From positions 1 to 39,182 of the forward strand of contig NZ_BALE01000001.1 in assembly GCF_000963885.1 (NCBI RefSeq): a stretch of DNA of 39,182 nucleotides, written 5' to 3'. Positions 25,650 to 33,884 of this stretch are shown in pieces (position 1 is the stretch's first letter; every line of letters begins with the position of its first letter). The DNA is from Tanticharoenia sakaeratensis NBRC 103193 (GTDB lineage: Bacteria > Pseudomonadota > Alphaproteobacteria > Acetobacterales > Acetobacteraceae). The position numbers were made by a program, and so were the translations under genes. The notes under the pieces were generated by a model. It worked only from the letters and a program-made list of their open reading frames with translations, was not told the DNA's origin and made no database searches.

Positions 25650-26933
25650 TCAGGCGATCTCGGCCAGCAGCACGGCCCCGTCAACCTTTTTCCGTCCGGG
25701 TGCGTCCGCCACGCTCTTCAACCGCACCCGGCGGATCGATCCGCGTCCCTCCGGCACGGGGTCGATCAGGCGAACCGGCGCGAACTGCTCGGAATGGCCG
25801 AACGCCTCCGATTCCAGCAGCACATCCGCCTCGCGCCCGACGAGACCGGCCAGATATCGATAACGCAGTGTCGCACCCAGTGACCGCAGGGCAGCGGCAC
25901 GGACACGTCGTTCGGGCATCGGCACGCCCGGCATGCGGGCAGCCGGCGTGCCGGGCCGCTCGCTGTAGGGAAAGACGTGAAGGAACGCGACCCCCAGCTC
26001 GTCCAGCAGGTCGCATGTCGCTTGGGCCTGGGCCTCGGTTTCCGTCGGAAATCCTGCGATCACGTCGGCCCCGAGGCCGATATCGGGCCTCGCGGCGCGA
26101 GCGCGCGCCACGACCGCGCGCACCTGCGCCACGTCATGCCGCCGCTTCATGCGCTTGAGGATCAGGTCGCATCCGGCCTGAAGCGACAGATGCAGATAGG
26201 GCGCAAGACGCGGCTCGTCGGCCAGCAGCTTCCAGAGCGTCTCGTCGATCGCGGCGGGATCGATGGACGACAGACGCAGGCGCCCGAGTTCGGGCACAAG
26301 GGTCAGAATACGGCGACACAGATCGCCCAAAGGCGGCCTGCCCGGCAGATCGGACCCCCAGGAGGCGATGTCGACACCTGTCAGCACGATCTCGCGATGA
26401 CCGGAGGCGACCAGTGCGCGGGCCTGCGCCACGGCAACGGCCGCCGGGACCGAACGCGACGGGCCGCGCCCATACGGGATGACGCAGAACGTGCAGCGAT
26501 GGTCGCATCCCTGCTGCACCTGAAGGAACGCGCGGGCATGGCCCGCGAACGCGCTGATCGGCTGCGGATCGGCGGTTCTGGCCGTCATGATGTCGGAAAC
26601 GGCGGTCTCCGTCGCATCGGCAGCCCAGCTTTCGGGCCGCAGCTTTTCGGCATTGCCGAGCACCCGCGCAACACCGGGCAATGCAGCCCAGGCGCCCGGA
26701 TCGCGCTGGGCCGCGCAGCCGGTCACCACGATGCGCGCATCGGGCCGTGTCCGGCGCAATTTTGCAATCGCCTGACGCGCATCCCGCTCGGCTGCCGCCG
26801 TCACGGCACAGGTGTTGACGATGACCGTATCGCGCAGGGCGGCCGCATGGCCGCGCATGACTTCCGACTCATACAGATTGAGGCGGCAGCCGAAGGTCAG
26901 CAGCTCCGCGGCCGCGCCATCGCGCGCACTCAA
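25650..26933 (-). CDS. mtaB: tRNA t6A37 methylthiotransferase MtaB
   Basis: Radical-SAM enzyme that adds a methylthio group to N6-threonylcarbamoyladenosine 37 of tRNAs. The 427-residue product has the UPF0004 domain cysteines (FGCRLN, VNTCAVT, TGCAAQ), the radical-SAM motif QQGCDHRCTFC, SIDPAAIDETLW and ADVIAGFPTETE, and a C-terminal TRAM-like region. I chose the TTG at 26933 because GGAGGA lies six bases upstream and the first residues (SARDGAAAELLTFGCRLN) begin at the domain; the open frame extends to 27128 inside dapF. The TTG overlaps the dapF TGA by three bases (TTGA), implying translational coupling. The gene ends exactly before the ftsY ATG. Confidence 0.95.
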   Translation of the reverse strand: MSARDGAAAELLTFGCRLNLYESEVMRGHAAALRDTVIVNTCAVTAAAERDARQAIAKLRRTRPDARIVVTGCAAQRDPGAWAALPGVARVLGNAEKLRPESWAADATETAVSDIMTARTADPQPISAFAGHARAFLQVQQGCDHRCTFCVIPYGRGPSRSVPAAVAVAQARALVASGHREIVLTGVDIASWGSDLPGRPPLGDLCRRILTLVPELGRLRLSSIDPAAIDETLWKLLADEPRLAPYLHLSLQAGCDLILKRMKRRHDVAQVRAVVARARAARPDIGLGADVIAGFPTETEAQAQATCDLLDELGVAFLHVFPYSERPGTPAARMPGVPMPERRVRAAALRSLGATLRYRYLAGLVGREADVLLESEAFGHSEQFAPVRLIDPVPEGRGSIRRVRLKSVADAPGRKKVDGAVLLAEIA

Positions 26934-27781
26934 GAATGATCCTCCGGTAGGCTGTCCGAAAAAACGCCCGAAAAAACGAAGGTCGCGGGTCCCGTCATGA
27001 ACACATGCCCCTCCTCGCCCGGCCGATCCGGCATGCGCCAGTCGATATCGAGCACGCCGCCATCGACCTCGACCGTGCAGGCGCGGGCCGCATGGCCTTG
27101 CCGTGCGGCATTCACCACTGCGGCACACGCGCCTGACCCGCAGGCCAGCGTCAGCCCGGCCCCGCGTTCCCAGACACGCAGACGCATGCAGTCGGGCGCG
27201 ATCATGCGGGCGAAGCCGATATTGGCGCGCTCCGGGAACAGGGCATGGTGCTCGAGGACCGGTCCCAGCGCTGCGGGATCAGGCATGTCGCCTTCCGGCC
27301 CGAAGACGAGCGTTGCATGCGGATTGCCCATGGAACAGGCCGCCGGCCGGTGCGGCAGATCAAGGGCCAGCGTGTCACAGGGATGCGCGAGCGGCACGTC
27401 CGTCCAGTCGAGGCGGGGCGCGCCCATGTCGACCGTCACCCGCCCATCCTCGTTGATCGACGCGGGCAGGAGACCTGCCATGGTCTGCAGCGCAACTCGG
27501 TCAGTGCCCATACGCTTCGATTCGAACAGGGCGACGCACCGCGAGGCATTGCCACATGCACCGGCCTCGGAACCGTCGGGATTGAAAAAGGCCACGGCAA
27601 GATCGGCTTCTGATCCCCTGGCTGCGTTGAGGACGACAAGCTGATCGCAGCCGATGCCGCGATGCCGGTCGCACAGCTTCGTGATCAGGCCTGGTGTCAG
27701 CGAGGCATGAGGCTGGTTGCGCAGGTCAAGGACGACGAAATCGTTCCCCGCCCCGTGCATCTTGTGAAACTCGATCGGCAT
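26930..27781 (-). CDS. dapF: Diaminopimelate epimerase
   Basis: Converts LL- to meso-diaminopimelate for lysine and peptidoglycan synthesis. The 283-residue product has KMHGAGNDFVVLD at the N-terminus, the first catalytic Cys in GSEAGACGNASRC, and the second in LACGSGACAAVV. Length is normal. It is the first gene of a dapF-mtaB-ftsY operon and overlaps mtaB by four bases. The promoter should lie in 27782-27982, shared with the divergent gene at 27983. No ribosome-binding site other than a weak purine run was identified. Confidence 0.97.
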   Translation of the reverse strand: MPIEFHKMHGAGNDFVVLDLRNQPHASLTPGLITKLCDRHRGIGCDQLVVLNAARGSEADLAVAFFNPDGSEAGACGNASRCVALFESKRMGTDRVALQTMAGLLPASINEDGRVTVDMGAPRLDWTDVPLAHPCDTLALDLPHRPAACSMGNPHATLVFGPEGDMPDPAALGPVLEHHALFPERANIGFARMIAPDCMRLRVWERGAGLTLACGSGACAAVVNAARQGHAARACTVEVDGGVLDIDWRMPDRPGEEGHVFMTGPATFVFSGVFSDSLPEDHS

Positions 27782-27902
27782 GCCGGAGTTATAGCGCGCC
27801 CGGAGAGCGCGCGCATCCGGCTTCTGTCAAAGTGTGCGCCGTCAAGATGAAAACAGAGCGGAACGAACAGCAAAAGCACAATTCGTCATCAAGTTTCCAC
27901 TA

Positions 27903-27931
27903 TTGCCTGTCAAAAAACTTTTGTTTTCATA
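27903..27931 (+). promoter_or_regulatory. Candidate sigma-70-type promoter
   Basis: TTGCCT (27903-27908), a 17-base spacer and TTCATA (27926-27931), in an AT-rich patch (27840-27935). It would fire towards the gene at 27983. The spacing is right but the -10 matches poorly. Confidence 0.3.
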
Positions 27932-27982
27932 CCGCGCCGGGCCGCAGTAGCTGACGGCGAGACCAATCGGGACTGCTTTGTC

Positions 27983-28603
27983 ATGGTGTTTCTTTCGCAA
28001 CCCAGGCGCACACCGCGCCTCTACTGGCTGGTGCCGCCCGGCGGCAACATGAAGCCGGACCTGTCGCGGATTGCCGGCAGTGGAGCTGGCGTTGCCGTGC
28101 AGGAAAGCGATGCGCAGGCGCTTTCTCCCATGCCGCTTCCCTGCCTGAAGCTCGACCGCGGCCTGACCTGCGCGCGTATTGAAGGCGCGCGCGATGGCAG
28201 CCGGAGGCTTCTGCAATGCAGCCTGCCGTCCGATGTCGCGGCCTGTCGCGGCGAGACCACGGCACCGATCGCCGTCATGCTCGATATCGTGCTCGGCGAG
28301 ACAACCGAAGATGCGTGGGCCGAGACTGAGCGCCTGATCGAGGAAGGCCTGCCGGCACGAACGGCTGCGTCCGCCCTCGTGGGCACGGCGCAGGACGTTG
28401 CACACCGGATCGAGAATTACCGCGCGCTCGGCGTGACCGACATCGTGCTGAGCGCACCGCCCGAGCGAGCGCCTTATGAAGCGGTGCAACGCACCCTTCT
28501 GCCGCTGCTCGGACGCATGCGCGATACACTGCCGGAACCGGCTTTCCTGACCGGATCGGCGGCGCCGGCCGGGTTGACAGCCGGGGCCCCTCTGCCCAAC
28601 TGA
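27983..28603 (+). CDS. Internally shortened luciferase-like (SsuD-type) monooxygenase homologue
   Basis: SsuD-type alkanesulfonate monooxygenases are FMN-dependent TIM barrels of about 380 residues. Here only 206 residues exist. The N-terminus (RLYWLVPPGGNMK) faintly recalls the first strand, while the region from APIAVMLDIVLGETTEDAWA through ASALVGTAQDVAHRIENYRA, LGVTDIVLSAPPE and PLLGRM matches the C-terminal part (VRETEEEAWAAA, LVGSPEQVADRI, LGIDTFILSGYP). About 170 residues of the barrel core appear missing, so FMN-dependent catalysis is doubtful. It could be a relic or a stable small domain. The ATG at 28049 is an alternative start. The methyltransferase follows after 38 bases. Confidence 0.65.
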   Translation: MVFLSQPRRTPRLYWLVPPGGNMKPDLSRIAGSGAGVAVQESDAQALSPMPLPCLKLDRGLTCARIEGARDGSRRLLQCSLPSDVAACRGETTAPIAVMLDIVLGETTEDAWAETERLIEEGLPARTAASALVGTAQDVAHRIENYRALGVTDIVLSAPPERAPYEAVQRTLLPLLGRMRDTLPEPAFLTGSAAPAGLTAGAPLPN

Positions 28604-28641
28604 CCGCGATCCCCGTTGGGACGGTTTATGGGAGAGTACTG

Positions 28642-29286
28642 TTGAGCGACGCGTCGGAAGGATTTCACGAAAAGGCGTTCACGCGCGCCAACGACGAGCC
28701 TGACACGATCTTCTTTGCCAGCCGCCAGCCGGACACGCTGATGGATCTTGGTGCCCGGACGGCTGTTTCCGCCCTGTATCGCACCGTCCTGCCCGAAGGG
28801 GGCGTGCTGCTTGATCTGATGACCGGCGGGTTTAGCCACCTTCCCGATGGTGTCGCCTTCGCCGGGGTGATCGGTGTGGGTGTCGGCCGGGCCGCGCTGG
28901 ATGCAAATCCCGTCCTGACCGAGCGCGTCCTGCATGATCTCAATGCGAACCCCGTGCTGCCGTTCGAGGATGACAGCATCGATGCCGCGATGCTGTGCGA
29001 TGGTCTGGCCTATCTGACCGATCCGGTCGCGGTCCTTACGGATGTCTGTCGCGTGCTCAAGCCCGGCGCGCCATTGGCCATCACGTTTTCCGACAACTAT
29101 CACGCCGCCAAGGCTGTCGCGTTGTGGCAGGCGCTCGAGGCGCCGGATCGGGTCCGTCTGGCCGGAATCCTGCTGACGCGCGCGGGTTTCGCCGAGCTCG
29201 ACACGGGCGAGGTCACGCCGCCCGAGGATCTCACGGCGTGGCAGGACACGGTTCATGCTGTCATCGGTCGCAAGCCGGTCTCCTGA
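28642..29286 (+). CDS. SAM-dependent methyltransferase (Methyltransf_11-like)
   Basis: The 214-residue product has the class I fold marks, with a variant SAM loop (GVLLDLMTGGFSHLP in place of the usual DLGCGxG), VIGVGVGRAAL, a DDSIDAAMLCDGLAYL segment at the motif III position and DVCRVLKPGAPLAITFS, typical of ubiE/Methyltransf_11 proteins. The substrate is unknown. The start is the TTG at 28642 with GGGAGAG seven bases upstream. It is 38 bases after the shortened monooxygenase, so the two are probably cotranscribed. Confidence 0.8.
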   Translation: MSDASEGFHEKAFTRANDEPDTIFFASRQPDTLMDLGARTAVSALYRTVLPEGGVLLDLMTGGFSHLPDGVAFAGVIGVGVGRAALDANPVLTERVLHDLNANPVLPFEDDSIDAAMLCDGLAYLTDPVAVLTDVCRVLKPGAPLAITFSDNYHAAKAVALWQALEAPDRVRLAGILLTRAGFAELDTGEVTPPEDLTAWQDTVHAVIGRKPVS

Positions 29287-29340
29287 AAGGCACGCCCGCG
29301 TGCATTTCGGCTTCCGGCCCCATTTGTCTGGCTTTTTCCT

Positions 29341-29360
29341 CGCGTCTTCATTAAGACGCG
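29341..29360. other. Hairpin in the helicase leader
   Basis: CGCGTCTT-CATT-AAGACGCG is a perfect 8-bp stem preceded by CTTTTTC. It lies 37 bases before the DEAD-box helicase ATG. It may end the upstream transcript or form a structured 5' leader; no T-run follows on the plus strand. Confidence 0.5.
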
Positions 29361-29397
29361 CGGTTCCCCTGCCGTTCAGAGCCCAAAAAGACCATAC

Positions 29398-31164
29398 ATG
29401 AGTTTTCCTGACCTGATTGCCCCCCTTGCCAGCGCGCTGTCCGCGCGCGGCTATGCCGAGCCGACCCCGGTTCAGGCTGCCGTGCTCGCGCCGGAGCTGG
29501 AGACGCGGGACCTGCTGGTGTCCGCGCAGACCGGTTCGGGCAAGACGGTCGCGTTCGGGCTCGCGCTCGCGCCGACGCTGCTGGGCGGTGCCGAACGCTT
29601 CGGCCCCGTGACGCAGCCGCTGGCGCTGGTCGTCGCACCGACGCGCGAGCTTGCGATGCAGGTTCAGGCGGAACTGTCGTGGCTCTACGAGCAGACCGGC
29701 GCACGGATTGCGACCTGCATCGGTGGAACCGACGCGCGCCGCGAGGCCCGCACACTGGCGCATGGCGCGCATATCGTGGTGGGCACGCCGGGCCGCCTGT
29801 GCGACCACCTGTCGCGCGGCGCTCTCAAGCTCGGCGGCCTGCGGGCGGTCGTGCTGGACGAAGCCGACGAGATGCTCGACCTCGGCTTCCGCGAGGAACT
29901 CGAGAAGCTTCTGGACGCGGCCCCGGCCGATCGTCGCACGCTGCTGTTCTCCGCGACGATCGCGCGTGAGATTGCAAGCCTTGCCAAGCGCTTCCAGCGC
30001 GACGCGCAGCGGATCGACACGGTGTCGGGTGCCAAGCAGCACAGCGACATTTCCTATCGTTGCGTCCTGACGGCGCCGGACCAGCTCGGACGCGGCCTCG
30101 TCAACCTGCTGCGCTTCTACGAGAGCCCGACGGCGATGGTGTTCTGCAACACCCGCGCCATGGTGGCGACCGTGCAGGCCGCCCTTCTGGAGCGCGGCTT
30201 CACCTCGGTCGCGATTTCCGGCGAGATGGGACAGAACGAGCGCTCGCGCGCCATCGAGATGCTGCGCTCGGGCCAGGCCCGCGTCTGCGTTGCGACCGAC
30301 GTTGCGGCGCGCGGCATCGATATTCCCGCGCTGTCGCTGGTCGTTCATGCCAGCATTCCGAGCGAGGCTGCGACTCTCCTGCACCGTTCGGGCCGGACGG
30401 GCCGCGCAGGTCGCAAGGGCACGAGCGTCCTGATGGTGCCGCTGAATGCGCGCCGCCGCGCCGAGCGCCTGCTGCAGAATGCGAAGATTCAGGCGACGTG
30501 GGAAAGTGTCCCGACGGCCGATGCGATCGCGGAGCAGGACGCGACCCGTCTGCTGGAAGATCCCGCGCTGACCGAAGCGGCACCCGACAGTGCCGATACG
30601 CTGATCTCGACGCTGACGGAACGCTTCGATGCGGCCACCCTCGCCTCGGCGCTGGTACGCCTCTATCGCGCGCGCCTTCCGCAGACCGAGGACGTGCGTC
30701 CCGTGACCGTCGAGCAGCCGCGCGGCAGCTATGGCGATTCACCGCGCGCACCGCGTGAGCCGCGCACATTTGCGGACGAGGGACTGGGTGGTTCCTGGTA
30801 TCGCCTGAGCGTCGGCCGTGACGAGCGGGCCGATCCCAAATGGCTCGTGCCGCTGATCTGCCGTCTGGGCGGCGTGAAGAAGCGCGAGATCGGGGCGATC
30901 CGGATCGAAGGCGACCATTCGCTGTTCGAGATCGCATCGGAAAGCGTCGACAAGTTCAATGCCTGCGTCGCGGCCATGGATGCCGACGAGGTGCGGATCG
31001 AAGCGGCGGCCGCCCCTGCCGGCGGTTCGGGTGCGCCTGTGCGCCGGTCACGCCCGTCGTCGGCCGGTGGACCCGGCGGGCGCAGCGGCCCGCGTGGTGC
31101 GGCGCCCGGTGCCGGTCGCAAGCCGTTCAAGGGCCAGGCATCATCGCGCAAGCGCCGTTTCTGA
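29398..31164 (+). CDS. DEAD-box ATP-dependent RNA helicase (DeaD/CsdA-type)
   Basis: Unwinds structured RNA, probably in ribosome assembly or mRNA decay. The 588-residue product shows all motifs: Q motif GYAEPTPVQ, motif I SAQTGSGKT, Ia PTRELA, GG in IGGTDARRE, TPGRL, II DEADEMLD, III SAT, V ATDVAARGID and VI HRSGRTGRAG. After a linker, a DbpA-like RNA-binding domain (GSWYRLSVGRDERADPKWLVPLI, GGVKKREIGAIRI) is followed by an Arg/Gly/Ser-rich tail. The tail and DbpA domain place it with the DeaD group rather than RhlE. The terminator at 31214-31248 follows. Confidence 0.96.
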   Translation: MSFPDLIAPLASALSARGYAEPTPVQAAVLAPELETRDLLVSAQTGSGKTVAFGLALAPTLLGGAERFGPVTQPLALVVAPTRELAMQVQAELSWLYEQTGARIATCIGGTDARREARTLAHGAHIVVGTPGRLCDHLSRGALKLGGLRAVVLDEADEMLDLGFREELEKLLDAAPADRRTLLFSATIAREIASLAKRFQRDAQRIDTVSGAKQHSDISYRCVLTAPDQLGRGLVNLLRFYESPTAMVFCNTRAMVATVQAALLERGFTSVAISGEMGQNERSRAIEMLRSGQARVCVATDVAARGIDIPALSLVVHASIPSEAATLLHRSGRTGRAGRKGTSVLMVPLNARRRAERLLQNAKIQATWESVPTADAIAEQDATRLLEDPALTEAAPDSADTLISTLTERFDAATLASALVRLYRARLPQTEDVRPVTVEQPRGSYGDSPRAPREPRTFADEGLGGSWYRLSVGRDERADPKWLVPLICRLGGVKKREIGAIRIEGDHSLFEIASESVDKFNACVAAMDADEVRIEAAAAPAGGSGAPVRRSRPSSAGGPGGRSGPRGAAPGAGRKPFKGQASSRKRRF

Positions 31165-31213
31165 TCGCGCGTGAGGGCCGGTCAGCCGGACCTTACATGC
31201 TCCGGCAGATATG

Positions 31214-31248
31214 AATCGCGGCAGCCCTGACGGGCTGCCGCGATTTTT
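31214..31248 (+). terminator. Intrinsic terminator after the helicase gene
   Basis: ATCGCGGCAGCCC and GGGCTGCCGCGAT form a 13-bp perfect stem with a TGAC loop, then TTTTT. The convergent molbindin gene ends at 31299. Confidence 0.95.
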
Positions 31249-31298
31249 CGTTCAGGCGGTCGAGGTCATGCGGGTCGTGACACGGCCCGCATCAGAGA

Positions 31299-31505
31299 TC
31301 AGACCCCGACCATTACGTCCGATGCCTTGACGACGGCGTAAGCCTCGTTGCCGACCTTGAGGGCAAGATCATCCACGGCCTCATTCGTGATGGCCGCCTT
31401 GATGATCGTGCCGTTGCCGATGTCGATGCTGACATGGGCGGTCGTCTGGCCCTTCGTCACCTCGACGATCCGGCCCTTGATCTGATTGCGTGCACTGAGT
31501 TTCAT
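31299..31505 (-). CDS. Molbindin (TOBE-domain molybdate-binding protein)
   Basis: The 68-residue product is a single Mop/TOBE domain: KLSARNQIKGRIVEVTKGQT, HVSIDIGNGTIIKAAIT and the end NEAYAVVKASDVMVGV. Such proteins oligomerise and bind molybdate or tungstate in the cytoplasm, acting as a small oxyanion store. No modABC or molybdenum-cofactor genes adjoin it. A TTG at 31514 would add three residues. It is the last gene of the SDR-PPK2-exported protein-molbindin operon, 26 bases after the preceding stop. Confidence 0.92.
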   Translation of the reverse strand: MKLSARNQIKGRIVEVTKGQTTAHVSIDIGNGTIIKAAITNEAVDDLALKVGNEAYAVVKASDVMVGV

Positions 31506-31531
31506 TGTCTTCAATCCTGTCTTCCTGAAGG

Positions 31532-32140
31532 TCAGCCGCCGTGCGGGATCGCACTGGCGCCTCCGGGCGCCCGCGGTGTCAGGGAGTTCGGCATGCCGAG
31601 CGGCGGCAGGCTCGGGGCCGCGGTCCGCCGGGATACCGGGCCGGTTATCCCCGGCGGTACACGGCCGAGGCGCGCCCGCTGCGCGTCGTCCAGGCTGCGG
31701 AGCCTGGCACGATGCATCTGCTCCGCGTCCTGCATGCGGGCGATATGCATCCTGCGGGCGTCGCGAAGCTGCGCGAGCCGGGTCTGTTCCTGCGATATCT
31801 GCTGTTGCAGGACGAGACGTTGGGCACCGTGAGCCAGCTGGCTCTGCGCCATCAGGGTATTCAGCCGTGTCTCGTGCTGATCCAGCTCGATTTCATGCGC
31901 GCGGGTATAGCTGTTCGGCTGGTCGCATGTGTTCTGCGAAGCCATCGGCGTTCCCCCGGCTGCCCTGCCGCCGTCCGGGCGGGCACAGCCCCCGTCCGGA
32001 ATTCCCTGAGAGGGCAATGCTTCAGCTGAAGTAGCCGAAGCCACCGCACCGAGTACGGACGCGAGCAGAACCAGCATGGGATACGAGCAGCGGCAGACTG
32101 ACGTGGGTCGTTCTGGCATGGATCGTCGTCCGGCTCTCAT
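31532..32140 (-). CDS. Exported coiled-coil protein of unknown function
   Basis: The 202-residue product has a signal peptide (hydrophobic core PMLVLLASVLGAVASATSA, cleavage before EALPS). The mature part has a Cys-containing segment (NTCDQPNSYTRAHEIELDQ), a Gln/Arg/Leu-rich coiled coil (QQISQEQTRLAQLRDARRMH) and a Pro-rich end. No family is recognised. The ATG at 32140 overlaps the ppk2 stop in ATGA, which supports translational coupling. A later ATG at 32119 gives a shorter n-region and is possible. It lies between PPK2 and molbindin. Confidence 0.65.
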   Translation of the reverse strand: MRAGRRSMPERPTSVCRCSYPMLVLLASVLGAVASATSAEALPSQGIPDGGCARPDGGRAAGGTPMASQNTCDQPNSYTRAHEIELDQHETRLNTLMAQSQLAHGAQRLVLQQQISQEQTRLAQLRDARRMHIARMQDAEQMHRARLRSLDDAQRARLGRVPPGITGPVSRRTAAPSLPPLGMPNSLTPRAPGGASAIPHGG

Positions 32141-33036
32141 GCGCGAAGGGCGGCGAGCGCTTCGTCGAGCGCGGACATGACCTTCGGGTCCGGCTTCGGG
32201 GGATGCGGGTCGAGTTTTTCCAGATGATCGATCATGGCTTCCATCACCACGAGACGGGAGAACCATTTGTGATCCGAAGGGACCACGAACCACGGTGCGC
32301 ATGGCTGGGCCGTATGTGCAATGGCTTCCTCGAAGACGTGCTGGTAATCCGGCCAGAAGCCACGCTCTTTCAGATCGTTCGGATCGTATTTCCAGCGTTT
32401 GTCCGGCTGCTCGAGGCGTGAAACCAGACGCTCTCTCTGTGCTTCCGGCGAGATGTGCAGGAGGAACTTCAGGACTGTGATGTTCTGGCGCGCAAGATAG
32501 CTCTCGAAATGCCGGATATCGGCATAGCGATCCTGCCAGAACGCATCGCTGCGCGGATCGCCTGCCACGTCGCCCGCGCGGATGCGCTCGGGGTGGACTC
32601 GCAGGACCATCACGTCTTCATAGTGGCTGCGGTTGAAGATGCCGATCCGCCCCCGTTCGGGAACGTGCTGGTGGATACGCCACAGGAAATCATGCGCAAG
32701 TTCGATGGTGTTCGGCTGCTTGAATGCCGTCACCACGACGCCCTGCTGGCTCAGATCGGCCATCACATGGCTGATGACGCCATCCTTCCCCGCCGTGTCC
32801 ATACCCTGCAGGACCACCACGACACCCCGACGTCCTTCGGCGTACAGGTTCTCCTGCAGTTCCGCGAGGCGCTTCGAGCGGGCGCGCAGGCGCTTGAGAC
32901 CCTGCGCCTTGTCCATGCCGTCGCGCACCGCGGTTTCGTGGCCGGCCAGCAGAAAACCTTCGCCGGTTTCCACCTTGTAGGGGCGCAGGAAAGCCGCGCG
33001 CGCTTCGGCCGCGCGCGCCACCGTCCGGTCAGACAT
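32137..33036 (-). CDS. ppk2: PPK2-family polyphosphate:nucleotide phosphotransferase
   Basis: Transfers phosphate between polyphosphate and a nucleotide. The 299-residue product has the PPK2 Walker A (VVLQGMDTAGKDGVI), the lid-proximal FKQPNTIELAHDFLWRIH, and the Walker B block IGIFNRSHYEDVMVLRVHP. DKRWKYDPNDLKERGFW follows as in the family. Class (AMP- or ADP-phosphorylating) cannot be set by eye, although its length fits the small single-domain type. The ATG at 33036 overlaps the SDR gene by eight bases; a TTG at 33042 is an alternative. The stop overlaps the next start (ATGA). Confidence 0.94.
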   Translation of the reverse strand: MSDRTVARAAEARAAFLRPYKVETGEGFLLAGHETAVRDGMDKAQGLKRLRARSKRLAELQENLYAEGRRGVVVVLQGMDTAGKDGVISHVMADLSQQGVVVTAFKQPNTIELAHDFLWRIHQHVPERGRIGIFNRSHYEDVMVLRVHPERIRAGDVAGDPRSDAFWQDRYADIRHFESYLARQNITVLKFLLHISPEAQRERLVSRLEQPDKRWKYDPNDLKERGFWPDYQHVFEEAIAHTAQPCAPWFVVPSDHKWFSRLVVMEAMIDHLEKLDPHPPKPDPKVMSALDEALAALRA

Positions 33037-33787
33037 TGCCAAGGGTACGGTCGACGGACAGGCCGCCGGATGCCTGGCAGAGCGGCATCATCTCGATGTG
33101 GTTGACGTTCATGTGCAGCGGCAGGCCCATCAGCCACGACACGGTCTCCGCAATGTCCTCGGGCGTCAGCGGTGTCGTGTCCTTGTAGACATCGGCCGCC
33201 TTGCCGTCGTCGCGCAGGCGCACGTTGCTGAACTCGCTGCCGCCGCACAGGCCGGGCGCGATCACGGTCGCACGGATCTTCGTCCCCAGCAGGTCGCAGC
33301 GCAGGGACTGCATGAACTGGTCCACGAAGGCCTTCGTGCCGCAATAGACGTTGCCGCCGAGATAGGGATAGGTGCCGGCCGTGCTGCCCAGCGCCATGAT
33401 GTAGCCCGTGTTGCGCTCGATCATCCCCGGCAGGATCGCGTGGGTGATTTCCGCCATGCCGCGCACGTTGGTCGCGATCATGGTCTGCCAGTCGGCGACC
33501 TTCGAATCGATTGCCTTGCCGACGCCCAAAGCCAGCCCTGCGTTGTTGATCAGCACGTCGATCTCGCGAAACCCTTCGGGCAGGCTGGACGGCAGGGCCG
33601 CATTGGCTGCCGAGTCCGTGACGTCGAGCTGATACGGCAGCACGGCGTCGCCGAGTTCGGCGGCAAGCACCTCGAGCCGCTCGCGCCGGCGGCCGGTTGC
33701 GATCACCTTGTGGCCTTCGCGGACCAGGCGGGCTGTGATCGCCTTTCCGAACCCTGCCGTCGCACCCGTCACCAATACCGTCGCCAT
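33029..33787 (-). CDS. Short-chain dehydrogenase, YdfG-like (3-hydroxy acid/serine dehydrogenase type)
   Basis: The 252-residue product has the SDR marks: LVTGATAGFGKAI, ATGRRRERLE (two Arg after the second strand, favouring NADP), LINNAGLALG, LGSTAGTYPY with catalytic Ser and YCGTK with Tyr-Lys. The GGSEFSNVR segment matches YdfG (GTEFSNVRF), which acts on 3-hydroxy acids and malonic semialdehyde; that function is by similarity only. It starts the operon SDR-PPK2-exported protein-molbindin, whose genes overlap or adjoin. The promoter must lie in the 97 bases shared with yqgE. Confidence 0.9.
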   Translation of the reverse strand: MATVLVTGATAGFGKAITARLVREGHKVIATGRRRERLEVLAAELGDAVLPYQLDVTDSAANAALPSSLPEGFREIDVLINNAGLALGVGKAIDSKVADWQTMIATNVRGMAEITHAILPGMIERNTGYIMALGSTAGTYPYLGGNVYCGTKAFVDQFMQSLRCDLLGTKIRATVIAPGLCGGSEFSNVRLRDDGKAADVYKDTTPLTPEDIAETVSWLMGLPLHMNVNHIEMMPLCQASGGLSVDRTLGNV

Positions 33788-33884
33788 GTCCGCGTCTCCG
33801 TCTCGATCTTTGTGTGTCAGGTTTTAGGAGTGCGCGAGATACGCCAGGGTTGCAAATCGGAACGGCATACCTTCATCGTAGGAT

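Noticed and set aside
27782-27982. Riboswitch in the dapF/27983 intergenic region
   Set aside because: No lysine, SAM or other known riboswitch core could be matched by eye; only a weak promoter candidate was kept.
28474-30384. 636-codon minus-strand frame opposite the methyltransferase and helicase
   Set aside because: Shadow of plus-strand genes whose motifs are complete.
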